64,000 bases of DNA from Bradyrhizobium huanghuaihaiense (GCF_007830635.1 NZ_VLLA01000003.1:310001-374000), one strand, 5' to 3'. Numbered from the stretch's first letter, positions 42,450-51,260 are shown. The notes: generated from the letters alone by a model not told the origin. Made by a program: numbers and translations.

Positions 42450-43238
42450 ATGGAGCACGCGAGAAGAGTTGGTAATCGGTTGTTAGCTGCGTTACCGCCG
42501 GCCGATTTCGCGTTGCTTGCACCTCATTTGCGAAAAGTAGAGCTTCAGCACGACGCAGTCCTGGTTCGATCGGGCGACAAGATCGAGCACCTCTCCTTTC
42601 CCTGCAGCGGCGCGATCGCCCTCATCATGGAGCTGCCGAACGGACAGACGGCGGCAACTGCCGTGATCGGCAACGACGGCGCTGTCGGACTTATGACGGC
42701 GCTCGGCCCGATCCGATCGCCCATGACTGCGGTCGTCCGCGTGGCCGGGACGGCGCTGCAGATTTCGCCCGCACGATTTCACAATGCGCTCGAACGCAGT
42801 CCCGCCATTGCAAGCTCGGTTCAGCTTCTCACCAGGACGCTGCTGACGCAATTCCAGCACGTCGCAGCCTGCAATGCTCTGCATTCGGTCGAGGCCCGCC
42901 TCGCCCGCTGGCTGCTGCACATCCACGACCGGACGGATGGTGGTGACATCCTGCCCTTGACACAGGAGACGCTGTCGGAATTGCTCGGCGTCCGCCGCAC
43001 CACGGTCACGCACGTGGTGAGCGCGTTGCGCTCATCACGGGCAATCAAATCCAACCGGCGCGGCCAGCTGGAGATCGACAGGCACCGGCTCGAGATCATC
43101 GCCTGTGAGTGCTACAAGGTGATGAGCCGCAGGATCGATCGGATCGTTTCGCAGGATGCGCCAAGGGTCCTTCACGCCGCACCGGCGCGGATTGGCTGCC
43201 TCCCCCCGGACCCGCCCTTCGCCAAGACCGACTCGTAG
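42450..43238 (+). CDS. Crp/Fnr-family transcription regulator
   Basis: 262 aa. The cyclic-nucleotide-binding-like domain (about 15-135) contains LVRSGDKIEHLSFPCSGAIA. The C-terminal winged HTH (about 150-225) has LTQETLSELLGVRRTTVTHV. The Fe-S cysteines of FNR are absent, so it is not an oxygen-sensing FNR. The ligand is unknown. The ATG at 42450 gives the usual N-terminus; an upstream in-frame start at 42378 would add an atypical tail. Its 3' end overlaps the convergent small gene by 67 bp. Confidence 0.88.
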   Translation: MEHARRVGNRLLAALPPADFALLAPHLRKVELQHDAVLVRSGDKIEHLSFPCSGAIALIMELPNGQTAATAVIGNDGAVGLMTALGPIRSPMTAVVRVAGTALQISPARFHNALERSPAIASSVQLLTRTLLTQFQHVAACNALHSVEARLARWLLHIHDRTDGGDILPLTQETLSELLGVRRTTVTHVVSALRSSRAIKSNRRGQLEIDRHRLEIIACECYKVMSRRIDRIVSQDAPRVLHAAPARIGCLPPDPPFAKTDS

Positions 43239-43399
43239 ACCCACGCCTCTCTGGCGAACCATTCGTGCGTCGCGGCGCACATCCTGCAATAGGTGCGCGA
43301 AAAGAACACCGCACTGCACCGAAACCTCTCGCCATCCATCTCGATGCCCGTCGGAATGGCATCTCCCGTTTCCGGGCACTTGATCATCACCATACCCAT
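43172..43399 (-). CDS. Small Cys-containing protein, 75 aa
   Basis: Starts MGMVMIKCPETGDAIPTGIE and continues FRCSAVFFSRTYCRMCAATH then EWFAREAWVYE. Four cysteines (IKC, FRC, TYC, MC) with histidine form a compact zinc-ribbon-like arrangement. I recognise this as a common small rhizobial protein of unknown function. The ribosome-binding site GGAGGA precedes the ATG at 43399. It lies downstream of the phasin gene in the same direction, beyond a hairpin, and overlaps the 3' end of the Crp/Fnr gene. Confidence 0.7.
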   Translation of the reverse strand: MGMVMIKCPETGDAIPTGIEMDGERFRCSAVFFSRTYCRMCAATHEWFAREAWVYESVLAKGGSGGRQPIRAGAA

Positions 43400-43447
43400 C
43401 GTGATTTCCTCCAGCTTGGAATCACCTCAGCAGTGAGGGAGGCCGCA

Positions 43448-43494
43448 ATCGGCTGGACGGCTTCTCTTCTTGTGGAGACGCTCGTCCAGCCGAT
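43448..43494 (-). terminator. Hairpin after the phasin gene
   Basis: A 12-bp perfect stem ATCGGCTGGACG / CGTCCAGCCGAT with a 23-base loop lies 22 bp beyond the phasin stop and 49 bp before the next gene's start. It may be a terminator or attenuator; no T-run is seen. Confidence 0.5.
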
Positions 43495-43516
43495 CCGCGC
43501 GGCCAACCGCTTCGAT

Positions 43517-44002
43517 TCAAGCAGCGCTACGCAATACCCGGTTGAAGCTCTGCTTGATCGGCTCGGCCGTTTCCGTCGCGACCTTCTGGGCGAGGTCCCA
43601 GAGTTCGCGGTTCTGAGCCGAAGTTGCTTCGAAGGTCTTGCGACTGTGGGCGGTGGAGAGATTGACGAGATCGGCAAACGACCTCGCATCGGCGAGCTGG
43701 GAAATGAAGTCCAGCGTGGAGGTAGTATTGATGTGGGATATTTCGACGAGCTTGATGCCGTAGTCGGCGGCACGCTTGGCATTGGTCGAATAGGCATCGC
43801 AGAGAGCGGTGGTGACTTCCTCCGAAGTCGCCCTCACCTTCGCAAAATTTGCCTGGGCCCGCGTGGCGCCCTGCTCGGCGAAACTGCCGAACATCGTCTG
43901 CATGTTGAAGAACGGTACGTCGAACTGGAACTTTGCGCTTCCGTTGGCCCCCACGTCTTGCCGAGCGGCATTGGTCTCGACTTTCACATTGGCATCACTC
44001 AC
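43517..44002 (-). CDS. Phasin-family protein
   Basis: 161 aa, amphipathic helices coating polyhydroxyalkanoate granules. Family marks are VPFFNMQTMFGSFAEQGATR, ATSEEVTTALCDAYSTNAKR and AADYGIKLVEISHINTTSTL, then DFISQLADARSFADLVNLST. The GTG start at 44002 has AAGGATG before it. It is likely one of several phasins in this organism. It is followed by a hairpin and the small zinc-ribbon-like gene. Confidence 0.9.
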   Translation of the reverse strand: MSDANVKVETNAARQDVGANGSAKFQFDVPFFNMQTMFGSFAEQGATRAQANFAKVRATSEEVTTALCDAYSTNAKRAADYGIKLVEISHINTTSTLDFISQLADARSFADLVNLSTAHSRKTFEATSAQNRELWDLAQKVATETAEPIKQSFNRVLRSAA

Positions 44003-44444
44003 GGGCTTTCATCCTTTCAAGCGAAACTAGATCACGGATTGAAGATTCCCCGCAGCGTCGAGGTGCGTGCCGCACCAGGACACCAATACTGCTACTTTCA
44101 ATGCGGTGGGATTGTTGCTGCGGATAACCGCCCCCGTCCCCTTGCAGGACTGACTATGACCGAAGAAACTGCCCGGTTCGGTTCGCTTTCAGACTCTCAG
44201 CGCGAATTTGTTCAATTGATGCGGCGAAGCGGCGCAGACCGCGCTTTGCATCTTTGAAGTTGTTGCGATCGCGTGCGCCAACTTGAGATCAGCGCAGCAG
44301 CGCCCTGCTGCGAGGCAAATGATCGCGCTATCAACGTGATCTTTTTTGCCGGATTTACACCGTTTCCCTCCCCGCGGCGGCCCGCCTTCGCTCCGGTGCA
44401 CCTGCCTCCATAAGACGGCGCACCGGATCTGTGCCGCGCACCCG
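44003..44444. other. Gap between phasin and secreted-repeat protein genes
   Basis: 442 bp without a supported gene. A 33-codon frame at 44156-44257 (MTEETARFGSLSDSQREFVQ...) has no homologue I know. No repeat of the R1-R7 families is present. Confidence 0.3.
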
Positions 44445-44831
44445 TCAGGGCATCGCCAGATGCCAGGCACCGTTCAAGAAGCCGTCGCCGGTGATGTCGC
44501 CGGGCTTCTGGTCCTTGGCGAAGGTGTAGAGCGGCTTGCCCTTGTAGGCCCATTGCCTGGAGCCGTCGTCGCGCGCGATGATGGTGTAGCCGTCGCCGGG
44601 GGCGTCGGTCGCCTCTGCCTTCAGCACCGGCCAGTTGGTCGCACACGGCCCGTTGCAGGCCGACTTGCCGTCCGCATCCTTGTCGAAGGTGTAGAGCGTC
44701 ATGCCCTTGGCGTCGGTGAGCACGTTGCCCTTGTCGGTCTTGCCGGTCTTGGTCGGCGGCGCGGCGAACGCGGCGGGAACGATCGCGAGTGAGACGGCGA
44801 GCGTGAGCGCGAGGCGGATCGAGGACGTCAT
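44445..44831 (-). CDS. Secreted protein with COG4315-type repeats
   Basis: 128 aa. The signal peptide (1-23, PAAFAA) is followed by two copies of the Secreted_Lipoprotein_15 repeat: GMTLYTFDKDADGKSACNGP (with CATNWP) and GKPLYTFAKDQKPGDITGDG. It is a periplasmic protein of unknown function, found widely in proteobacteria. The ATG at 44831 follows CAGGAGACACC. It is divergent from the acetyltransferase gene. Confidence 0.88.
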   Translation of the reverse strand: MTSSIRLALTLAVSLAIVPAAFAAPPTKTGKTDKGNVLTDAKGMTLYTFDKDADGKSACNGPCATNWPVLKAEATDAPGDGYTIIARDDGSRQWAYKGKPLYTFAKDQKPGDITGDGFLNGAWHLAMP

Positions 44832-44976
44832 GGTGTCTCCTGTCATGCAATTGGCTTGCATGGATAGGACGCCGCGCCAGGGGCCGTATTCCTGCGCGCG
44901 CGGCAAAGATATTTTTCGCTGCGCGGACCGGCGCGGCGGAATAAACTGGAATGAGTGAGACGGAACGACGACCGAC

Positions 44977-45483
44977 ATGAGCAAGCCGCATTGGCGTCCC
45001 GCGCGCGCCTCCGACCTGCCCGCGATCAGCGCGATCGCGGCGCGCATCCATCCCGACCTTCCGGAACGACCCGAGGTGCTCGCGGAAAAGATGCGGCTCT
45101 ATCGCGACGGCTGCCGCGCGCTCATCGCGGACGACGAGACCGTCGGTTACGGCCTCGCGCATCCCTGGAAGCGGCACCGGATTCCACCGCTTGATGCTTT
45201 CCTCGAACTCATCCCCGCCGATGCCGATTGCATCTATGTGCACGACGTCGCCGTGCTGCCCGATGTCCGCGGCGGCGCGTCGCGCGCTTATGTTGCTGAT
45301 ATCGAGAAGCTGGCTCGTGCGTCAGGCATAGCGGCGCTCGCGCTGGTCTCGGTCTACGCCACGCGGCCGCTGTGGGAGCGGTTCGGCTTTCGGCCGGTAT
45401 CGGCGGATGCGGAATTGCGCGCAAAGCTCGCCTCCTACGGCGACGGCGCGACCTACATGCTCCGCGACCTCGCCGCGACGTAA
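44977..45483 (+). CDS. GNAT-family N-acetyltransferase
   Basis: 168 aa. The GNAT fold begins HWRPARASDLPAISAIAARI. The acetyl-CoA-binding region is VHDVAVLPDVRGGASRAYVA, with the pattern V-LP--RGGG--, and the C-terminal strand is VSVYATRPLWERFGFRPVSA. The substrate is unknown. It lies alone, divergent from the secreted-repeat gene, and ends 123 bp before the poly-Gly protein gene. Confidence 0.88.
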   Translation: MSKPHWRPARASDLPAISAIAARIHPDLPERPEVLAEKMRLYRDGCRALIADDETVGYGLAHPWKRHRIPPLDAFLELIPADADCIYVHDVAVLPDVRGGASRAYVADIEKLARASGIAALALVSVYATRPLWERFGFRPVSADAELRAKLASYGDGATYMLRDLAAT

Positions 45484-45606
45484 CGTCCCAGGACCATCCG
45501 GGCTCACGCGGGCGTGAAGCCGCGCCTCGAACCGCTTCCGGCGAGCTCCCGTCGAAGGACTGTGCGGGCCGTTCCGGTCTCGCCGAACCGAGACTGGAGA
45601 AAGTCC

Positions 45607-45912
45607 ATGAAACTCACATTGTCGAAAGTTGCCTTGATTGCATTCGCTGCGACGGCTGCGTTCAGCGCGACCAGCGCCAACGCGGCGCAGTATCGCACCT
45701 ATGGCTGCGAGTTCGCCTTCTTCGAGGGCTGTGCCGGCCTGATCGATCTGCCGAACCAGGGCGGCGGACGTCGCGTCGCTCGCCCCACCCATGATATCTC
45801 ACCGATCTACATGAAGCAGACCGATCCTCGCTACAATACGTCGCTGCGTGATGCCGGCGGCGGTGGTGGTGGCGGCGGAGGTGGTGGTGGCGGTGGCGGC
45901 GGCGGCCGCTGA
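45607..45912 (+). CDS. Secreted protein with poly-glycine tail, 101 aa
   Basis: The signal peptide (1-24, SANAAQ) is followed by a 45-residue domain with two cysteines (YGCEFAFFEGCAG) and a C-terminal run of about 17 glycines before a final Arg. The run is encoded by mixed GGC/GGT/GGA codons, so it is not a simple single-codon slippage tract. It is a conserved-looking rhizobial secreted protein; the tail may be length-variable. The function is unknown. Confidence 0.7.
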   Translation: MKLTLSKVALIAFAATAAFSATSANAAQYRTYGCEFAFFEGCAGLIDLPNQGGGRRVARPTHDISPIYMKQTDPRYNTSLRDAGGGGGGGGGGGGGGGGGR

Positions 45913-45936
45913 TCTCACACCTGATCTATCAAGTGA

Positions 45937-45960
45937 TGCCGCCGGAGCGATCCGGTGGCA
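45937..45960. terminator. Hairpin between convergent genes
   Basis: TGCCGCCGGA-gcga-TCCGGTGGCA, stem of ten pairs with one G-U, 25 bp after the poly-Gly gene stop and 31 bp beyond the helicase stop. Possible terminator for both strands. Confidence 0.55.
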
Positions 45961-45990
45961 TTGCTCATACCAGTGCTGTCAAACTGACGT

Positions 45991-47934
45991 TCAGCCCCGA
46001 CGCTTCTTCTTTGGCTTCTTTCCCGGCGCGCCCTTCGCCGGCCAAGCCGTGACCGAAGGCTCGGCGTGGCCCGGCTTGTTCTTGTGTTTCTTTCTCTTTC
46101 CGAACGACGGAGCCTCGTCGAATTTCGGCTTGCGCTCGCCGTGCCCCTTGTCTCGCGGCTTGAATCCGCCGGCCTCACGCACGCGGTCGTCGCGACGCTC
46201 ACGATGGTCGCTGTCGCCACGCTCACGCCGAGGCGCGTGTGATCGCTCCTCCGAACGCTCTTCTCGCTGCGGTGCCTCCGCCATCGGCTCGATGCGGATG
46301 CTGTCCTCCTTGTCCGGACGCTTGACCTTCGCGGCAAAGGACTCCGCGACCCGCTCGGAAATCTCGAACTCGGTGGTGGTGTCCATGATCTTGATGGCGC
46401 CGATGTCGCGCTTGTCGATGCCGCCGCGGCGGCAGATCATCGGCAGCAGCCAGCGCGCCTCCGCATTCTTGCGCCGCCCGATCGCGGCGCGGAACCAGAC
46501 GCTGCCCTCCGCCATGGCGTGCTTCGGCGACGCCTTTCCGGATTTCGCCCGAGGCTTGGCGGGACGATCGTCACCGCCTTCAAACCTGTCGCGACCGCGA
46601 TCGTCGCGCGGCCGGCCGGTCCGCTCGCCGGGATCGATGATGTCTTCGGGCGACGGCAGCCGCGCGCGATACAGCCGCGCGAGCGCCGCGGCGATGTCCT
46701 CGGCCGATCGCTCGGCCAATAGCGCCTGCGCCAAGGCCAGATCGTCGGGAGCCGTCTCCTCGGTGAACAGCACGTCCTTCATGCGCGCGTGATCGAGCTT
46801 GCGGATTTCATCGGCCTGGGGCGCCGTGCCCCAGTCCGCGTCGACGCCCGCGAGATTGAGCAGCAGCTCCGCACGCCGCCGCCGCGCGGGCGGCACCAGC
46901 AGGACGCTCGTCCCCTTCCGGCCTGCGCGCCCAGTGCGGCCCGAGCGATGCTGCATCACCTCGGCGTCATTGGGCAAATCGGCATGGATGACGAGGTCGA
47001 GGCTCGGCAGATCGATGCCGCGGGCGGCAACGTCGGTCGCGACACAGACGCGGGCGCGACCGTCGCGCAGCGACTGCAGCGCCAGGGTGCGCTCGTTCTG
47101 CGTCAGCTCGCCCGACAGGGCGACCACGGCAAAACCGCGCTCCAAGAGCGCCGCCTGCAAATGCCTGACGTGATCGCGCGTGCTGCAAAACACCAGCGCG
47201 CTCGGCGCCTCGTAGAAGCGCAGCACGTTGACGACCGCGTGCTCGGCATCGGCGGGCGCGATGCGGATCGCCCGATACTCGATATCGGCATGACCGCCTT
47301 CGTCGCCGGCGACCTCGATCCGGAAGGCGTCGCGCTGATACTGCTTCGCGAGCGCGACGATGCCGCGCGGAAATGTCGCCGAGAACAGCAGGGTGCGGCG
47401 CGTCTCCGGCGTGGTCTCGAGGATGAACTCCATGTCCTCGCGAAAGCCGAGATTGAGCATCTCGTCGGCCTCGTCGAGCACGACGGCGGCGAGTTCGGAG
47501 ATGTCGAGCCGGCCGCGCCGAAGATGATCGCACAGACGCCCGGGCGTGCCGACCACGATGTGCGCGCCGGCGGCGAGTTCGCGCTGCTCGCGCCGCGGAT
47601 CCATACCGCCGACACAGGAGACGACGCGCCCGCCTGCGTGGCCATACAGCCAGGCCAGCTCGCGCTGAACCTGAAGGGCGAGCTCGCGGGTCGGCGCCAC
47701 GATCAGGGCGAGCGGCGCACCGGCCTGCTCGAACTGCTCGGCATCATCGAGAAGATTTTTGGCGATCGCCAATCCATAGGCGACCGTCTTGCCGGAGCCG
47801 GTCTGGGCCGAGACCAGAAGGTCGCGGCTGGTGGCTTCGTGGGCGAGCACCGCGAGCTGGACGGGCGTCAGTGAATCATAGTTCCGCTCGGCCAAAGCGC
47901 GGGCGAGCGGCGGGGTCAGGGCCGGAAGAGACAC
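45991..47934 (-). CDS. DEAD-box RNA helicase with DbpA-type RNA-binding domain
   Basis: 647 aa. ATP-dependent RNA unwinding, with motif I AQTGSGKTVAYG, motif Ia APTRELALQ, motif II VLDEADEML (DEAD), motif III FSATFP and motif VI HRSGRTGRAGRKG. The segment from about 470 to 550 (VWFRAAIGRRKNAEARWLLP, RRGGIDKRDIGAIKIMD) is the DbpA-like RNA-binding fold. The tail is rich in Arg/Glu/Lys/Asp and disordered. It is probably a ribosome-assembly or cold-adaptation helicase. The GTG start at 47934 is chosen by family alignment; the longer frame upstream lacks the pattern. Confidence 0.93.
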   Translation of the reverse strand: MSLPALTPPLARALAERNYDSLTPVQLAVLAHEATSRDLLVSAQTGSGKTVAYGLAIAKNLLDDAEQFEQAGAPLALIVAPTRELALQVQRELAWLYGHAGGRVVSCVGGMDPRREQRELAAGAHIVVGTPGRLCDHLRRGRLDISELAAVVLDEADEMLNLGFREDMEFILETTPETRRTLLFSATFPRGIVALAKQYQRDAFRIEVAGDEGGHADIEYRAIRIAPADAEHAVVNVLRFYEAPSALVFCSTRDHVRHLQAALLERGFAVVALSGELTQNERTLALQSLRDGRARVCVATDVAARGIDLPSLDLVIHADLPNDAEVMQHRSGRTGRAGRKGTSVLLVPPARRRRAELLLNLAGVDADWGTAPQADEIRKLDHARMKDVLFTEETAPDDLALAQALLAERSAEDIAAALARLYRARLPSPEDIIDPGERTGRPRDDRGRDRFEGGDDRPAKPRAKSGKASPKHAMAEGSVWFRAAIGRRKNAEARWLLPMICRRGGIDKRDIGAIKIMDTTTEFEISERVAESFAAKVKRPDKEDSIRIEPMAEAPQREERSEERSHAPRRERGDSDHRERRDDRVREAGGFKPRDKGHGERKPKFDEAPSFGKRKKHKNKPGHAEPSVTAWPAKGAPGKKPKKKRRG

Positions 47935-48220
47935 GGGATGGGAAACCTTGGTTAATTCAGGCGCGGAACGATGACACCGGCGGTCCTGAGCTGGCGTGCG
48001 CGGCAATGGGCCTGGCCGCACGCTGGCGATTTGATTGGGGGCTCTTTACGCCAAGTGCTGCCAAATCACCATGCCTTTGATGCATGGCTTTCCGGAGAGA
48101 GCCGCGCCTGAAGGTTGCAGCGGATTTTTGCGGCCACCTCCATTAACCTTGGGTGCAGCCGCATCTGACCCCTTGCCACGCCCGGGACACGAGAGAGATG
48201 GATTCCGATGCCATAAACTC

Positions 48221-48300
48221 CGTCATTGCGAGCGCAGCGAAGCAATCCAGACTGCCACCGCGGAAAGATTCTGGATTGCTTCGCTGCGCTCGCAATGACG
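48221..48300. repeat. Palindromic repeat, family R1 (copy 4)
   Basis: Arms as at 11406. It lies directly upstream of the YkgJ-like remnant. Confidence 0.9.
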
Positions 48301-48328
48301 ATGTTGAAGCACTGTCGGGAATGACCGC

Positions 48329-48472
48329 GTGACGTCCTCCATCAAACGCACCTGCGGCGACTGCACGCTCTGCTGCAAGGTGATGGCCATCGAAGTGCTA
48401 GCCAAGCCCGCGATTGACCGGCTGCGAGCCCTTGCCGCGCCGGATCTTCGATCCCAAATCGTGCCTCACTGA
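48329..48472 (+). pseudogene. Truncated YkgJ-type Cys-cluster protein
   Basis: A GTG-started frame of 47 codons reads TSSIKRTCGDCTLCCKVMAI then EVLAKPAIDRLRALAAP and stops. The opening CGDCTLCCK is the YkgJ-type cysteine cluster. The normal family continues with a second cluster (WCPHC, CTIY, CRxF), which is missing here. It appears to be a remnant cut after the first cluster, next to an R1 repeat. It may still be translated, but is unlikely to bind a cluster in the normal way. Confidence 0.6.
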
Positions 48473-48490
48473 AAACAAACTGGAGGACAC

Positions 48491-48844
48491 ATGGCCGACG
48501 GAATATCGCTTGCCGACAAGCTCGCGACCTTTGGGGATTATTGGTCGCCGCGCACGATCACGACCTTCAACGATTGCGACGTGATGGTGGTGAAGGTGAA
48601 GGGCGAGTTCACCTGGCACAAGCACGATGACACCGACGATTTCTTCCTGGTCCTGAAGGGCAGTCTCGACATCGAACTGCGCGATCGCACGGTGAGGCTC
48701 GGTCCGGGCGAGCTCTACGTCGTGCCCAAGGGTGTCGAGCATCGCCCGGTGGCCCGCGAGGAGGTTCATCTCATGCTGATCGAGCCGACCGGCACACCGA
48801 ACACCGGCGACAAGGCAACCGCGGCAGCGCGCAAGCTCGCATAG
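48491..48844 (+). CDS. Small cupin-domain protein
   Basis: 117 aa, a single cupin barrel. Metal-ligand motif 1 is FTWHKHDDTDDFFLVLKG (H, H and E/D positions), and motif 2 is PKGVEHRPVAREE. It is similar to small cupins of the mannose-6-phosphate isomerase-like class; the reaction is unknown. The ribosome-binding site CTGGAGGACAC is strong. It lies just downstream of the YkgJ-like remnant. Confidence 0.9.
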   Translation: MADGISLADKLATFGDYWSPRTITTFNDCDVMVVKVKGEFTWHKHDDTDDFFLVLKGSLDIELRDRTVRLGPGELYVVPKGVEHRPVAREEVHLMLIEPTGTPNTGDKATAAARKLA

Positions 48845-48866
48845 CGAGCAACGAGCCTGGCGCGGC

Positions 48867-49427
48867 CTAATCCCTGGAGGCGGCCAGCTTGCTGAAGCTG
48901 CCGACCAGCCTGGCTTTTGCGCGTACAACAGTGTCCTTGGCCGCGCGGGCCAGGGCCCGGATGGCGCGCCAGGCTTCGGTCGCCTGCAGCCACGCCTTCG
49001 CCGCGGCGTATTTTCCGTAACCCCAGGCAAAAGCGGGAATTCGCATCAGCTTGTCGCGCGTGAGATGAAACAGGCGCTCGACCAGCACCAGTTTGAGCAA
49101 TTCGCCGACGATGAATGTCGCCGCACCGCTCACGAACTGACCGGTCGCAGCGAGGTAGGCTGCCAAGGGCTTGATCGGCTCCAGAATGATGACGGGTACG
49201 GAAAACAGGGCGAGCGAGGGATACGGCGGCAGCGATCTGATCCAGCCGCGCAATCGCCTGAATTCGAAATGCCGCCCGATCCAGCGCGCAATGGGCCTTG
49301 CCACGGCCATGAAGACCGCATCCACCAGGAAGTAGATCGCAGCCAGGACGTAAGTAACCGGTTTCAGGACTCGTTTCACGGCACCTCTCCCGCGAAATGA
49401 AAGCCGGAACTTGGGCCTAAGTTTCAC
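48867..49427 (-). CDS. Conserved membrane protein, 186 aa
   Basis: The N-terminus is basic (MKLRPKFRLSFRGRG). The protein has about two to three membrane helices (VTYVLAAIYFLVDAVFMAV; SLALFSVPVIILEPIKPLAA; FVSGAATFIVGELLKLVLVE) and ends in a long amphipathic, Ala/Arg-rich helix. I recognise it as a conserved hypothetical inner-membrane protein of rhizobia. The start is a GTG at 49427. It is convergent with the cupin gene. Confidence 0.7.
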   Translation of the reverse strand: MKLRPKFRLSFRGRGAVKRVLKPVTYVLAAIYFLVDAVFMAVARPIARWIGRHFEFRRLRGWIRSLPPYPSLALFSVPVIILEPIKPLAAYLAATGQFVSGAATFIVGELLKLVLVERLFHLTRDKLMRIPAFAWGYGKYAAAKAWLQATEAWRAIRALARAAKDTVVRAKARLVGSFSKLAASRD

Positions 49428-49483
49428 CTCGGCGTGAATAGTTCGGGGATATCGGATGGAACTTTTGAGGCATCGGCTCCCGC

Positions 49484-49906
49484 TCAGATCTCCGCATAGA
49501 CCTCCAGAAGATTGCCGTCAGGGTCGCGAAAGAACAGCGTGCGATGTCCGAAGGACTGGTTTGTCGGCGGCGAGAGCAGCGCCACACCCTGCCGCACGAG
49601 CTCGTCGGCGCATTGATCGACCTCGGCTGCAGAGACCTTGAAGGCCAGTTGCAGCGAGGCGCTCCCTGCCGGGATCGGCGGATCGGACGCGGTCCGGCTC
49701 GGTTTTGCCAGAGCCAGGGTATTGCTGCCCAGGGCGTACTCGATCCAGTTCGGCGAAAGCTCGCGCGAGAGGGGAAAGGCGAGGATGTCTTCGTAGAAGC
49801 GGCGCATCGCGGCCATGTCGCGCACGAAGATGACGGTGTAGTCGATCGCACGGATGGCGTTGAAAGGTGAGTGCCGGGCCGGATCGGTAGTCTGTGCGTT
49901 TGTCAT
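49484..49906 (-). CDS. VOC-family (glyoxalase/bleomycin-resistance-type) protein
   Basis: 140 aa, one VOC fold of two beta-alpha-beta-beta-beta units: AIDYTVIFVRDMAAMRRFYE and ASLQLAFKVSAAEVDQCADE, then HRTLFFRDPDGNLLEVYAEI. A metal-binding glutamate lies in LEVY. The substrate is unknown; the class includes glyoxalases, dioxygenases and drug-binding proteins. It is a single gene, followed on the far side by an R3 repeat. Confidence 0.88.
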   Translation of the reverse strand: MTNAQTTDPARHSPFNAIRAIDYTVIFVRDMAAMRRFYEDILAFPLSRELSPNWIEYALGSNTLALAKPSRTASDPPIPAGSASLQLAFKVSAAEVDQCADELVRQGVALLSPPTNQSFGHRTLFFRDPDGNLLEVYAEI

Positions 49907-49932
49907 TTCGTGCCTTATTCCGAACTCCGCCT

Positions 49933-50009
49933 CGTAGCCCGCATGAGCGAAGCGATATGCGGGAAAGTCTTTGAAAGGCCCCGGATGTCGCTTCGCTCAT
50001 CCGGGCTAC
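49933..50009. repeat. Palindromic repeat, family R3 (copy 2)
   Basis: CGTAGCCCGCATGAGCGAAG to CTTCGCTCATCCGGGCTAC, between the VOC and alcohol-dehydrogenase genes. Confidence 0.9.
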
Positions 50010-50015
50010 ACGCCC

Positions 50016-51167
50016 TCATTCCACCAGCTCCGGCCATGGCACGATGGTCGACTTCACCGTCTTCATCGCCATCGCGTCCTTCACTGCCTGCGCGACCCCC
50101 TCTTCGGTGAACGGGTAGATCGTCTGCATCTTCAGCCACGGATATTTGTCACGCGTGCGGTAGAGCATGTCGACGCCGAGCGGCAGATCGTTGCCGGTAA
50201 AGCCCCAGGATCCCAGCACGTTGAGGTCCTTGGTGCAGATGCGGTGCCATGAGGTGTCGATCGAGCCGGCGTCGGTGAACTGGCCCATCTCGACATAGGT
50301 GCCGCCGTCGCGCAGCATCTCGATGCCTTCGGGGCCGGCCGTGGGATGGCCCGAGCAATCCATCACGAGATCGGCGCCGAAGCCGCCGACGATTTTCCGC
50401 ACGCGATCGATGCGGTCCTGCGGCGACTTGAGCTCCTCGATGTTCACGGTCGCCTCCGCGCCGAACTCGCGCGCGAGCTTGAGCCGCGGCTCCTCCGGCG
50501 CGCCGACGCAGCTCACGCGCCCTGCCCCCATCTCCTTGGCGGCGGCGACTGCGAGAATACCGATCGGGCCCGAGCCCTGGATCACCACGGTGTCACCCCA
50601 GCTGAATCCGCCGGCGCGCGTGGCACGGTTGAAGGCCCGGATGCAGGAGGTCAGCGGCTCGGACAGCGCGCCGAGGCGCAGCGACATGTCGTCGGGCAGC
50701 TTGTAGATCTTGGTGCCCGGCAGCATCTCGAGATCGACATAAACATATTCGGCCCAGCCGCCCCACATGTGCGGCGCCTTGTCGAAGCCGAGATAGCGGC
50801 CGTAATAGACCGGCGTCAGGCATTTGTTCGCGGTCTGGGGATAATGGATGCAGTAGTAGCAGCGCCCGCACGGCATCAGCGGCGGGATCATCACCTTCGA
50901 GCCGACGGTCAGCGGCTTGCTCATGAAGTCCTCGGTGAACTCGTCGCCGCATTCGACGATGACACCGCCGAGCTCGTGGCCGAGCGTGAACGGCCATGGC
51001 AGCGGCTTCGGCCAGTGTCCCTTGAGGATATGCAGGTCGGTGCCGCAGACCCCGCAGGCGCCGACTTTGATCAGCGCGGCCTTGCGGCCGACCTTAGGCC
51101 ACGGCACGGTGCGGATGACGGGCTCGCTGCCGGGGCCTGCGTGGGTGCAAACGCGGATCTGTTGCAT
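50016..51167 (-). CDS. Zinc-dependent alcohol dehydrogenase family protein
   Basis: 383 aa of the MDR superfamily. The catalytic zinc site is VGACGVCGTDLHILKGH with LGHELGGVI. The structural zinc lobe is MPCGRCYYCIHYPQTANKC (four cysteines). The NAD-binding Rossmann motif is VVIQGSGPIGILAVAAAKEM. It probably oxidises a polyol or sorbitol/threonine-like alcohol; the substrate is unknown. The ATG at 51167 follows GAGGAAACAGCC. It lies alone between R3 repeats. Confidence 0.92.
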   Translation of the reverse strand: MQQIRVCTHAGPGSEPVIRTVPWPKVGRKAALIKVGACGVCGTDLHILKGHWPKPLPWPFTLGHELGGVIVECGDEFTEDFMSKPLTVGSKVMIPPLMPCGRCYYCIHYPQTANKCLTPVYYGRYLGFDKAPHMWGGWAEYVYVDLEMLPGTKIYKLPDDMSLRLGALSEPLTSCIRAFNRATRAGGFSWGDTVVIQGSGPIGILAVAAAKEMGAGRVSCVGAPEEPRLKLAREFGAEATVNIEELKSPQDRIDRVRKIVGGFGADLVMDCSGHPTAGPEGIEMLRDGGTYVEMGQFTDAGSIDTSWHRICTKDLNVLGSWGFTGNDLPLGVDMLYRTRDKYPWLKMQTIYPFTEEGVAQAVKDAMAMKTVKSTIVPWPELVE

Positions 51168-51260
51168 GGCTGTTTCCTCGGTGCCCGCTTTGTTATGGTT
51201 GATGGTGCGGGCTGATGACAAGCGTATGTGAGATGGGCGATCGTGCCAAGCGGACCGTCT

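Noticed and set aside
44156..44257. A 33-residue frame starting MTEETARFGSLSDSQREF
   Set aside because: Too short and without a known relative. Kept only as a note in the gap entry.
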